Positions 22,547 through 34,900 of a stretch of 64,000 nucleotides of DNA are shown one piece after another (position 1 is the stretch's first letter; each line of letters opens with the position of its first letter). Origin of the DNA: Rhizophagus irregularis (Eukaryota; Glomeromycota; Glomeromycetes; Glomerales; Glomeraceae); NCBI RefSeq assembly GCF_026210795.1, contig NC_089438.1:3059501-3123500 (forward strand), read 5' to 3'. The notes beneath the pieces are model-generated. The model was not told the origin of the DNA and did no database searches. It saw only the letters and a list, made by a program, of their open reading frames with translations. The translations under genes were made by a program, and so were the position numbers.

Positions 22547-23664
22547 CTAATTTGCTCTCCGGGTGAAATCACCCAGGTGATTTCACTCATATATAAATTT
22601 ATTAAAATCAGGTGATTTCACCCATAATAAATCATGTATAAAATTTTTATTTTGATTTGCATATAAAAATAAATTTTTACGAACATTTATTGTGAATAGA
22701 AAAGTCTATAATAACGCTACACCATATATATGGTTTATATGATAACCCTTGATACCACCACTAAAGTTAAAAATAATTGAAATTATACTAAATTATAATG
22801 AACTAAAGATAAAATTAAATGAGATTAAATGAATTCAGAAATAAAAATATACAAGATTAGAATGAACCAAAACCAAAGAGAAGATAAATGAGTAACCAAA
22901 ATCGTAATAAAACCAAATCAAACACAAGTAAAAATGAAATCGTATAAAGAAAATAAAAAATCCCAACCAAAGGAAAAGTTGCCCAAGAAGAAACCCAAAA
23001 AAGAAACTCAAGAAAAAATCAAAAAAACCCGAAGAAGAAACACGAAAAGAAATCCAAAGAAAAACAAAAAAAATCCAAAGAAAAGACCCAAGAAGAACCC
23101 AAAAAGAAACCCAATGAAACCCAGAAGAAATCCAAAGAAAAGACCCGAAAAAAAATCCAAAAGAAATACAATGAAACCCAAGAAGAAATCCAAAGAAGAA
23201 GTCCAAGGAAAAATCCAGCCAAAATAGAAGAAACCCAAATGAAAAATAAAACTGGTTAGTTACTGTAAGGAAACTAGACTTCTGAAATTCTGAAAAACTT
23301 GAAACTTACCATTTACTACATTTACTAGGATACCGAAGTTGAAAAATCTACAAAAAGAAAATGGGTAAGTAAGGAACAATAGCAAATAAAAAAGTAAACA
23401 AATATTATAAAAAAAAAGCTTACCTTCAAAAGTCTAAGAAAAAAGAAAAAGCGTTAAAGAGCGTTAAAAGACGTTAAAAATGTTAAAGGTTGTCAAAAAA
23501 TGTTGAAGGATGTTAAAGAACGTTAAAAAAAGGTTATTCGTTATCTGATAAACAAATAAACAAAAGTGATATCACCTACGTTAAATAAATTTATTATCAT
23601 TATAAAAATAATAAAAATTAATAGGTGATATCACCTAGGCGATTTCACCCCAAGTGAAAATTAG
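22547..23664. mobile_element. non-autonomous element with GGTGAAATC(A/G)CC terminal repeats
   Basis: The left end reads CTAATTTGCTCTCCGGGTGA followed by AATCACCCAGGTGATTTCAC; the right end, inverted, reads CTAATTTTCACTTGGGGTGA then AATCGCCTAGGTGATATCAC. This gives inverted repeats of about 40 bp that also fold on themselves. An extra copy of AGGTGATTTCACCC occurs at about 22612. The interior holds a minisatellite (22934-23227) and a GTTAAA-rich tract (23440-23530). The terminal motif resembles that of MITEs M1-M3, so these may be one superfamily. No transposase. Confidence 0.65.
22934..23227. repeat. Lys/Pro-codon minisatellite
   Basis: This is a degenerate tandem repeat of units like AAACCCAAGAAGAAATCC (about 15-21 bp). 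It is open as a Lys/Arg/Pro-rich frame on the plus strand and as a Phe/Trp/Gly-rich hydrophobic frame on the minus strand. Splice-like signals lie on the minus strand just upstream: donor GTAAGTTTC with preceding ATG near 23310 and acceptor TTTTTGTAG near 23350. A minus-strand transcript is therefore possible, but no protein family is recognised. Confidence 0.5.
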
Positions 23665-23969
23665 TTATAATCATGTTAAAATTATATAAAGTTTATGTTG
23701 AATTATTAAACATTTGAATCTATTATATCTTTGCCGATATTGATATTGATCAAATATTATAGTTAACACTATGGAGATTTTGTGATTTAATGTCTGCTAG
23801 ATGCAAGCATAAAGTTGCTTTTGGTTGTGTTTGAATATTTTTGAATTTATCTTAATCCGCCTTTAAATTTTTTTTCTTCAATTTTATCACATTCTTTTAT
23901 TGTAAACAAATTTCACTTTTTATTCACTATCTTAACTAACTCCACTACTTTTATTTTAAAGTTTATTAT

Positions 23970-25030
23970 TCCAGTTTTTTAATATCTGTTGTAACTCTTC
24001 AATGGTTAGTAACCTATTTTCTTTTTCAGCATCTCAACATCTCATTATCAAACCTGCAATAATTTTGGTATATCTTTAGTAATTTTGGTTTAACTCCTTT
24101 ACATATTTTAAAATTCATCATTAAAATATTATTATAAGAAATTTTTTTTAGAAAGGAATTCATCTATTATTATTTCGAATAATAAGGGCGGTTTTCGGAG
24201 TTCATGAATTAATTACTAAACATCTGCTCCTTATGTATATTGATGACTACGTAAACCTTCTGGTGCAATATAGGTAATACTTCATAAATTCTTTCTTCAA
24301 CCATTTTGCCATTTACTGGTTGACACATTCCTAATCACTTATATATGAACTTACTATATTTCCTGAATGACTCTTGCAATTTATATACTTAAACAATTTC
24401 ATTATTAAATTTCTATTTTTACAATATCTTAAAACCATAATATAAATTTTAGTAATTGGATCTTGAGTTAAACCAAAACATCTAATAACGTCTTCAAAAT
24501 AAATGAAAAGATGGATTTAATCTAATATGAACATTAAAGGATGAGGAAAAAAAGACAAATTTATTTCTTATATAAAAAATTTACAAAAAATTTTATATAT
24601 ATGGAAAAATATAGATTTCGAATTATTTCATCTTTGTTTTATCAAAAGAATTATTCAAACTTTTAATACAACAATAAATACGATTTTTTTTATCAATTCT
24701 GATTCTCAATACCGACACCTAATGTATCATTCAGACCACTTAACCAAATAAATTTTACTAAATCCACAACTTGTAATATAGTAATATCTCGTAATATCTT
24801 TAGGAATTTCATAAGGTATCCATTCAAAACATTTTGTGACATAAAATTTTATCATTTTGAATTAATTCATCAATTTCTTTATTTTAATTAATCCAAATTT
24901 TAATATTTTCTTAAAATCTTTTAGCATAAGGTTGACATCAAAAACTTCCTGTTCAGGTTCATTAAATTCTCCACATATTCATTTACTCATTTTCTTTTTT
25001 CTAAATTATCCATTTAAATTATTTTTTAAT
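23970..25030 (-). pseudogene. decayed TKL-type kinase
   Basis: Traces of one kinase appear in order on the minus strand across several frames. There is an N-terminal FEWIPYEIPKDI followed by a degraded P-loop (ITSCGFSKIYLVKW) near 24830-24740, the hinge segment FGLTQDPITKIYIMVL near 24480, YIAPEGLR near 24270, and a C-lobe end resembling IAGLIMRC near 24055. Many stops and frame changes lie between, and the HRD loop could not be found. It is a dead relative of the kinases elsewhere in the window. Confidence 0.75.
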
Positions 25031-25844
25031 CCATTTCTTCTAATTCAGTAGTTTAACCAATGGTAAATGGAGCTTTTAATTATTTAAAAAATATTAGGCC
25101 TTACCATACCAATTTGATGACATCATGTATTTAAGAGGGGAAAGAATAGGAGAATAAATGAACAATAGTAAAAGTTAAACATTTATAATGAAGTTTTCAG
25201 AAAAAGTATAAAAAAAAAAGATTATGTCACATAAGGTACTATGTTTTACCATTAATTATTTATGGTCTTTTGTCTAAATGTGATCATATTAAACGAACTT
25301 TAAATTGGTGGCTTTTATCATTAAAATATATATAAACAATTAATTATATAGCATTTGTAAAAAATAAATTTTTTACATACTAATACTTTTTCCTATAATC
25401 ATGTTTCATAAATTCCTTAATCGTTCAGATTTCTTTTTTTTTTGATAATTCTATACTAGATTAATTTAAATTAATATATTTTTTTTATTTCATATTTCAT
25501 ATTTAATTATAATTATTAAATATTAAGTTAATACTAAATAACTTTATTTATTTCAAATTGTGTACAATGATAAATGAAAAGTTGAATTTGTAATTTTGAA
25601 ATAGGAATTTAAAATTGCATAAAAATCTATAATTACTATTCATCATGCACTAATTCACTATCTATCAACTTCTTTATCTACAATATAAAATAGTTTATCA
25701 ATCTCAATTAAGAAAGGGATACTACTAGCAGTAATAGTTTAAGTTGATTCAGTAAGACTAGCATAAATGTTACAACTTCAATAAATAAATTTTATGATAA
25801 TACTTGGATGCAAAGTTGCTATTATAGTTGGTATCCAAGTTCAT

Positions 25845-26395
25845 TTCACTAAAAACCCATTTTTCTGAAGAAATTTTGCAAGAGATGTTTCACTAAAGTA
25901 CCATTTCGCTAACAAACAATTTCCTAGATAGACATTCTCCCTAAATGGATATTTTGCTGAAAGACATTTTGATAAAGCCATTTCAGTGAAGGGACATTTT
26001 ACCAAAGATATAGAACTCTTAAATTTCTTTTATTTTAAAGACAAATGAATTATTTATACATTATATCAACTCATTTTTTTTTTATTAATTTTATTTGATC
26101 TCAAGTTTAAAAAAAGATAATGAAATCACCATACTCAAATTTTCTGAAACAACTGAAGAGAAAAAGAGAGTTTATTTTTTGAACATTTATTATTTTCTTT
26201 GTATTAAAATTGTTTTTTAATAAAGAAATATGTTAATAACTAACATTTTAAGCAAAATTTTCTCCACAAATAGATGATTCAGAGGAGGAAGAGTTAGCGA
26301 AATGCCCATTTGATGAAATGTCTTTTCTGCAAAACTTCCAGAACTTCCCTTTAGCGAAATGATTTTGGAAAAATGAGTTTATGCGAAACAGACTT
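25845..26395. mobile_element. non-autonomous MULE-like element with subrepeat termini
   Basis: The left terminal zone (25845-26005) has repeated words such as CATTTCGCTAA, TTTCACTAAA and GACATTTT. The right zone (26285-26395) has the inverted words TTAGCGAAATG and GATGAAATGTC. The outer ends align as TTCATTTCACTAAAAACCCA and, inverted, GTCTGTTTCGCATAAACTCA. Termini built of about 20-bp degenerate subrepeats have the same design as the MULE at 4968-7338, but with different bases. The interior (about 280 bp) has no frame. Assignment is by analogy. Confidence 0.55.
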
Positions 26396-26584
26396 TATAG
26401 GTAAAGTACACCATATCCATTATAATTTATATGAAATAAAAAAATAAAAATTTTGCATAAACGAACATTATTCAATAATTATTATACTTGTATTTAATAA
26501 TATTTATTTTATTACAAAATTGTAATTACATAATATAAATATTTTCTATATAATAACCAATAAATAATTCAATAAATAACAAGA

Positions 26585-29500
26585 TCATTGATTTTCAATT
26601 ATACATTCAAAACATTCAGACTTTTCTTGAACTAAGATTTCAGACTTTTCCTGAACTATGATTTCGGATTTTTCTTGAGCTAAAATTTCAGTAAATTTGC
26701 GAGTTGTATAATATGCTTGTGGATGAGATTGCATAATAGAAGTATTTGCTTGTTCTTGTGCTAAAGTTTTGTTTGCTTCTACAAATTCAAACATATCATC
26801 TTTTAATTGTTTATCAATATTAGGTACAATAAAGTTATATTCTCCATCCCTGTTTATTTCATAATATTCATTAATACATCCAATCCATTCAGATATAATA
26901 TCTTCAAGCATTCTTATGGTTGGTCTATTGGAGGGATTTGAATCCCAACATTTTTTCATTAAATCTATATAACATTTTGGAGTATTTTTTATAATTTCAG
27001 GACGTTTTCCTCTACAAATATCCAAGCTAAGGCGATGATCATGTGCTTCATGATAAAATGGAGGAGTACCAGATGTAAATTCCCACATTATCATTGAAAG
27101 ACTATAAATATCACTTGCTGGGGTATAGGGTTTGTTTCTTAATATTTCAGGAGCCATATAAGGTAAAACTCCATAAATTTCATCAACCTTATTACCAGAA
27201 TCACTTATAGGTTTACATAGTCCTAAATCAATAATAAATAACTCATTGTGATTATCTGACATTAAGACATTACCATCATGAAAATCGCCATGAGTTAAAT
27301 TTGATTCATGAATTACTTTAAGTCCTAATATAATTGTTTTCAATAATTGTAACTTATCTTGCCACTTAAATTTAATTATATCAGATAAACATTTTCTCAA
27401 ACTTCCTTTTTTCGCATAACTCATTACAATTATATAATTTAAATTATCTGGATCTTGAGTAATTCCAAAGAATTGAATAAATTTTGAAAATGATTTTTTT
27501 TGACAATCATAATGATATTTCCACTATATAGATGATAAAAAATTTATTAAATTTTTTTGCAAAAGAAAATAAAATTTGCTATAAAAATAAATACCATACC
27601 TCATCCAGAAATTTACTATTTAAACTTGATGAATTATTAAGTATTTTAAGAATAACCTCATAATCTATTTGTCTGTTCCATTGTTGTTTTTTAAAATTCC
27701 AACTATAAATAGGTCCATCTAACCAGATAGCTTTATGAATTTCACCAAATCCTCCTTTATCATAATAATCAATACTTGACAATTTATTATAAGGTATCCA
27801 TTCTAAAATTTCATAACTATTTTTAGCATTTAGTTGTGCTTCTTGAATAAATTTATCAATAAATTCATTTTTACTAGTCCACTTTGAAAAATCTTGTTGA
27901 AATCGTCTAGTATTACATTGTTGGCACCACTGATAATCAGTATATGGTTGCTTACATTCAATACAAGATTCAATTTCATTTTTAGGATTTCCTTTATCAT
28001 TTTCTGCTACTTTTTGATACCAATAAAAGGCTTTTTCTAAATTCTTCCTTGTCCCTTCTCCATTATTATAACATTTTACTAAACTAAGCATTGCTGTTTC
28101 AACACCATTTTCTGCTGCTTTATGATACCAATGAAAGGCTTTTTCTAAATTCTTTTCTGTTCCTTCTCCATTTTTATAACATATGGCTAAATTAAACATT
28201 GCTGTTTCAACACCATTTTCTGCTGCTTTTTGATACCAATGAAAGGCTTTTTCTAAATTCTTTTCTGTTCCTTCTCCATTTTTATAACATATGGCTAAAT
28301 TAAACATTGCTGTTTCAACACCATTTTCTGCTGCTTTTTGATACCAATGAAAGGCTTTTTCTAAATTCTTTTCTGTTCCTTCTCCATTTTTATAACATAT
28401 GGCTAAATTAAACATTACTGTTTCATCACCATTTTCTGCTGCTTTTTGATACCAATGAAAGGCTTTTTCTAAATTCTTTTCTGTTCCTTCTCCATTCTCA
28501 TAGCGTATAGCTAAACTATTCATTGCTTTAATATGATCTTTTTCTGCTGCTTTTTGATACCAATGAAAGGCTTTTTCTAAATTCTTTTCTGTTCCTTCTC
28601 CATTATAATACGTATTGGCTAAACTAAACATTGCATCTTCATCACCATTTTCTGCTGCTTTTTGATACCAATGAAAGGCTTTTTCTAAATTCTTTTCTGT
28701 TCCTTCTTTGTCTTCATAACATATGGCTAAATTAAACATTGCATTAGTATGACCATTTTCTGCTGCTTTTTGATACCAATGAAAGGCTTTTTCTAAATTC
28801 TTTTCTATTCCTTCTCCATTTTCATAACATATGGCTAAACTATTCATTGCATTAATATAATCTTTTTCTGCTGCTTTTTGATACCAATGAAAGGCTTTTT
28901 CTAAATTCTTTTCTGTTCCTTCTCCATTATAATACGTATTGGCTAAACTAAACATTGCATCTTCATCACCATTTTCTGCTGCTTTTTGATACCAATGAAA
29001 GGCTTTTTCTAAATTCTTTTCTGTTCCTTCTTTGTCTTCATAACATATGGCTAAATTAAACATTGCATTAGTATGACCATTTTCTGCTGCTTTTTGATAC
29101 CAATGAAAGGCTTTTTCTAAATTTTTTTCTGTTTCTTCTCCATTTTCATAACATATGGCTAAACTAAACATTGCATCTTCATCACCATTTTCTGCTACTT
29201 TTTGATACCAATGAAAGGCTTTTTCTAAATTCTTTTCTGTTCCTTCTCCATTTCCATAACATATGGCTAAATTATACATTGCACCAGTATAACCATTTTC
29301 TGCTGCTTTTTGATACCAATGAAAGGCTTTTTCAAAATTCTTTTCTGTTCCTTCTCCATTATAATACCCATTGGCTAAATTAAACATTGCTGTTTCATCA
29401 CCATTTTCTGCTGCTTTTTGATAGCAATGAAAGGCTTTTTCTAAATTCTTTTCTGTTCCTTCTCCATTTTCATAACATATGGCTAAATTATACATTGCAC

Positions 29501-30077
29501 CAGTATAACCATTTTCTACTGCTTTTTGATACCAATGAAAGGCTTTTTCTAAATTCTTTTCTGTTCCTTCTCCATTCTCATAGCGTATAGCTAAACTATT
29601 CATTGCTTTAATATGATCTTTTTCTGCTGCTTTTTGATACCAATGAAAGGCTTTTTCTAAATTCTTTTCCGTTCCTTCTCCATTCTCATAGCGTATAGCT
29701 AAACTATTCATTGCTTTAATATGATCTTTTTCTGCTGCTTTTTGATACCAATGAAAGGCTTTATCTAAATTCTTTTCCGTTCCTTCTCCATTTTCATAAC
29801 ATATGGCTAAATTATACATTGCACCAGTATAACCATTTTCTGCTGCTTTTTGATACCAATGAAAGGCTTTTTCTAAATCCTTTTCTGTTCTTTCTCCATC
29901 TCTATATCTATTGGCTAAATTAAACATAGCTACTTTATCACCATTTTCTGCTGATCTTTTTAAAGAATTAATACATTCTTCGCACCCCAATTCTTCAGTA
30001 AATGGTTTACAACAATTTTTGGTATTTATTGTATCAGTATCTTTATCTGAGATATTTAAATTAAGTTTAGTTTCCAT
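26585..30077 (-). CDS. Sel1-repeat (x18) TKL-type kinase
   Basis: There are two exons, 30077-27600 (826 codons) and 27523-26585 (312 codons plus stop), joined in phase 0 across a 76-bp intron, giving 1138 residues. After about 43 residues come 18 Sel1-like repeats of exactly 36 residues (consensus ENGEGTEKNLEKAFHWYQKA), expected to form a superhelical protein-binding scaffold. Next come a Cys motif (CIECKQ..WCQQC), WTSKNEFIDKFIQ, LEWIPYNKL and a P-loop GGFGEIHKA with VILK. Exon 2 holds the hinge FFGITQDP, a catalytic loop HGDFHDGN (HRD changed to HGD, Asp kept), DLG in place of DFG, and APE. The tail repeats an eight-residue unit ending QEKS three times. The catalytic Asp and Lys are present, so activity is possible. 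The ATG at 30077 is the first in a long frame. Confidence 0.88.
28005..29950 (-). repeat. 108-bp coding minisatellite (18 Sel1 units)
   Basis: There are eighteen units of 108 bp with very high nucleotide identity; the segment AATGAAAGGCTTTTTCTAAA recurs nearly unchanged. Units 9-11 and 12-14 repeat as a 324-bp higher-order block (NGHTN, NGDED, KD-type), and units 16 and 17 are almost identical. The pattern indicates recent unequal exchange, with no unit length change that would break the frame. Confidence 0.9.
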
Positions 30078-31912
30078 TTGGTTATTTTAGAAATTTATAT
30101 TATTGAAAAAAAAAATTTTTTTTATTTAATATGCCATGAATGAGTTACTAAAATGGAATATTTAACCAAAAGTAGAAGTTACAATAAAATGAATTTTTTT
30201 CGGGTCATATTTTTTCCGATGCACTGATCTGCATCAATAAATAAGCAGTCACGTTTTCCATAATATACCAAATACTTGAAAAGTTTTCTATTGAAACAGA
30301 TTGGTTCGATGTGTCAAATTTCACTGTTTAGTATAGTAAAACATACGCAAAATTTCAAACAATTTATGTATTTTAACATTCTATTATTTAAATAAACTTA
30401 ATTAAAGATTAAAAGCTCTATTTAAGTAGAATCTAAATAAAAAAAAGGTTAATGCAAAATAAACAAGCTTAATTTTTGAAAAATTTTAAGATTATAAGAA
30501 ACATTTTTTTTTATACAGAATGTTCTTTAATGAAATTGGTAGACAAATAAATGGGTATGAGTTGAATATTTCCACAAATAAAACTTATTATATAGGTGCA
30601 CAAAAATCGTTATACTAATATAATTGTAATAATTACATTTAATAGTAATTTTTTTATATTATAAAAAAATTTGACGATACATAGTATAATAAATGATTAT
30701 TATAAATTAAGAGTCCTGTTATACTCGTTATACTCATAAATATACTTTACAAATACACAAATAATATTAGAAAAAGAATTTTTTTCAAAAAAATTTTCTG
30801 GGTATCATATGCTTAATAATTAATAAAAGTTAAATATATAAATTAAATTTATTTTTGATAAAAAATAGATGTCAAAAGTTATAATAAATGAATCCTAAAT
30901 TTAGATTGGCCCATATGATATTACGTAATTCTAATTTTTGTATATTAATTAAATTTGAAAAAATTTCAAAAATTCTTCTAATGGTAAATAAGATTATAGG
31001 CATTTCTTATCCAATAACGCAAACAACCATAATGCAGATCAATGAAATATAGCCCGAAAAAATAAAAATCAACGAAAATTTCTAATTTTAGTTAAACATG
31101 CTTTATCCTCAAAGAAAAACGGCGATAAAAATTCGCCATAACAATGTAAAAATGTAATGCAGATCATTGTATTGGAAATAATACGGCCCCAAAAAAATAA
31201 ATAATCTTCTATTTTTAGTTAAAACCTTCCATTTTAGTAACGACAAATTGAATATCGTGGTTATTTTAAAAATAATGGGAATTATACTTATCATCAATTA
31301 AAAACTCCTTCGAATTTTTAACATGAACAACACGCACTAGTATTACATTTAAAAATGATCCAACAACCCAATTCAAACCAATCTCTTTCTTTTATTAATA
31401 AATTATTTAATGATTATATAAAAGCTAGCAAACATTATGAGCATTGATTATTTCTTCTCTTATACCATAAAATATTAAAGTTAAATATGGGACTACGATA
31501 ACAACAAGAAGAATCGCTTGACTTCCGACTATTAAAGAAAATAAGAAAGTTACATGCTATTTCCGGTTGAAACAACGAGAGTTAGACAAAGAATATCAGT
31601 TGAAAAACATCATTTATTATTTTGTTATATTTAAAGTGAATCACTATTTAAATTTACCTAACTATTTACCTAAATAAAATAATATATAGAATTATCAAAT
31701 AATGGTACGCTTCAAGATTACTCTAAGAATAATTTTAGTAATCTTACTTGGAATAATAAATTAGATATCGCTTATCAAAATATTATGATTGTAAATTTCA
31801 AAATTATTACATAAATTAAGAATTCATTAATAAAAAATCATATAAATCATGAAAAAAAAAACTAACAAAAAAATATAATAATAATTATTATTAATTGCAA
31901 ATTGTAAATAAA
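30078..31912. other. intergenic region
   Basis: No gene is supported. A degenerate direct duplication is visible at about 31027-31105 and 31156-31240 (AATGCAGATCA..., then TTCTATTTTTAGTTAAA-like words). The first 120 bases upstream of the Sel1-kinase start contain a TTTTTTTTAT tract and probably its promoter. Confidence 0.4.
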
Positions 31913-34900
31913 TCATATAATTTTACGCTTTTTCAATATTTCTAAGAAATTTGACATATAAATTTCCGCGAATGATGAAAAATAATACTGTTAAAAAAAA
32001 ATTTTCAAAAAATAGTTTTCGGATTATTAGTATTTATTAAATTATTAAAGAAAAAAAGTAAAAAAAGAAAAAAAACTTCACTTACTTCATGTTGAGAACT
32101 ATGATTTTGAATAAAATTATGCGCTAATTCATGACAAAATGTCATGAACCAATAAATCATTGCATTAATTGTAGGTTTGGTTTTACATTCGTTATCATGT
32201 AATCCAATGTAAAATTTTAAATTGAAAAATAATGATTTATCCCGATTAAATGCAATCGAATTTGATTGATTGTCATAAAATACATGAAGAGCTTGTGGCG
32301 TGATTTCAAATGCACTCGCAAGATCTTTTAATATATTTATAAAACGATTTAACGGATCAAAATTCGATTGAGATAGAATTTCCGATTGATTAAACCCTTT
32401 AGGATCATAAAGCTCAATTCCTTGTCTAGTTCCAACACAGAATAATAAGTGACCTAAAAGCGTAAAATATATAAGATAATTATGAAGTATTTGATATTAT
32501 AATTAAATGATATCGTATTATATTTACCAGGTATTACATCACAATATCCAGATTGACTCTCTTTAAGAATTGCCATACTAGCTTGACTATTTACAACATT
32601 TCCAAAATTAGAATGACATGCTTTTACAGCAATTTGTAGAGAATTTCGTAAATTTTGAGTTGTTTCAGGAGTTATAATAATTGGAACCTTTACAGATTCT
32701 AATTGTTGATCACATTTCTTAGCAACATTTTCTGATTTAGATTGTAAGGCACGATCAACTGGGTATCCTCTACGTTCCAAACTTGATAAAGATATAGTTA
32801 AAATCATGTTAGAATAAGATATTTCCATCCATTTGTGTGACATGTAAATTTTTTTACATATCGCTTCTGAAATATCAAGCTTATCCGGATCAGGTGTTAC
32901 ATAAAGAATCCATGTATACAAATTCATCTGCGCATTTTGAAGAATGCAAGCAGTAGTAGATTCTTTTATAGTTCTAGTAATATTTTCTAACTTATACGTT
33001 GTTTCTATTCGATCAATTTCTCTAACTTCTAATTTTTTGAGCCACTCTACGTCTTTAGCAATCTTATTACTAGGATAGTCATAAAAGAATAAATTTGCTC
33101 TTTCCCTGATTGTATTTTGTATTTCTTGAGAATTATTGTATGTTATTTTCATTACGCCTCTGGGAATTGTAGTTTCTAATACGGATTCACGTAACGATCT
33201 AGAACCAAGTTTCTAAGTTATAAATAATTTGTCATCAGTTTAAACATTATAGACAATTTGTTATGTTAATACTGAATCTCAATAAAATTAATAATAAACG
33301 CTATACCTCATACATATTTTCTAGTAAAGTATCTTCTGGAGCTACCGATGGGTTGAAAATTTTTTGATATGTTTCACAATCATTTATAAAAATTTCTCCC
33401 GCCGATTTCAGCTCATGATGATTCGTCTTTCTTCTACCATTGAACTCTACCACTTTGGCCAATAAAATAGGTTCCCTTTTCATCTCAGCAATTAAACTTG
33501 CTTTTTTGCTAGCTATAGTATCGAAATCAATGGCAATTCTTCTTAATATGTTTACATAAGTTTCTACACTATAGTCGGTTGATTTCCATAGTTCATATGA
33601 TGATTTCACTAACAATTCTGCAAATTCTATTGAAGATGGTTCATTTTTAACACCACAACTAAACAAAAATCTATTTGCTTTCTCTCCAAAATCAATATAA
33701 GTGAGAAATTCATACAAGCTAAAAAAAAAGTTATACGTAAAAAGTTAGATTTCTTTCTTTTTAAAAAAAAAAATTTAATGAGGTATATATTATACCTTTT
33801 TTTATGTGTTTTAAAGAAACAACCGCTCGGATTAGTATGGATTATTGCATGAGGTTGAAAGCGGTCTCTAACTGGAATAAATTTGAGATCAGCAAGGATC
33901 TTCAAATCAGAATGGTTAAAACGTCCCTGTTGTGTTGATAAATATTCGAAAATTTCCTTTGCCTTTTTATCATTTTGTGGTGGATAATCAACTAATCTTT
34001 TTATAAGTTCTTCGTTACTAGGATTTTGACAAACACCGAATTGTTCTGCATAAAACAATAAATCTTGACGTATGACATTGAAATTCATTTTCATGCATTC
34101 AAGGTTAGTGAAGCATTCTGAAGGCTTTGCGTAAATACCTTCATTTGAACAAGGCAAAAATGCAACATTGATTTCAGTTGATTTATAATTTGCAGAATAT
34201 TTTTCTTTAAAATTATCAATAAAATATTTAAGAGCCTTGCTACGAATTATGGGATCGGTTGGTGGTGCTACCAGCTCTAAAATTTTTTGAAGTGCAGGAT
34301 ATTCTTGTAGGCCAAACTCAATTAAAAGTTTCCCTAAGAATTTAAAAATACATTATTATTAACTATTGATTAAATAATTAATTAATAAAATAAAACAAAA
34401 TGATAATGAAATAATACCTTCTGGAGTGTTGCGAATCCATTTTCCTTTCCAATCAATTATAGGTAAACCAAACTCTCGATGCAATGGTAAAGGTATATAT
34501 AAATTTCTGGCATTGTAACGTTGAATTGCTGGTGCCGTATTTATTTTTTTGGATCCTTTCTTGTCAAGCGTTTTCATTTCTTTGGATTCATTCTTGTTAT
34601 GTGCTTTCATTTTTTTTTGCTCGTACTTATCAGGATGTGAATATTCCAAATTTTCTTTAGGCCAGATGGGTTTGTTCTTTAATATATTTATGTCATTTTC
34701 TTTGAGATCATTCATTCTTGAGGCTAGATATTTTATAAGTTGCACGTGATCCCAATTTCCTTGATTGACAAGACGATCAAAAATGAGTTGTAATTCAACA
34801 ACCTATAAATAAGGGATTAGCAATTAACAACTTAATATTCCAAAAAAAAAAATGAAACATGATTTTACCTTTCGGACGCCAAGGAGTTCCATTATATTCT

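Noticed and set aside
29171-29590. Plus-strand frames of 67-70 codons
   Set aside because: They are antisense shadows of the Sel1 minisatellite and have no independent support.
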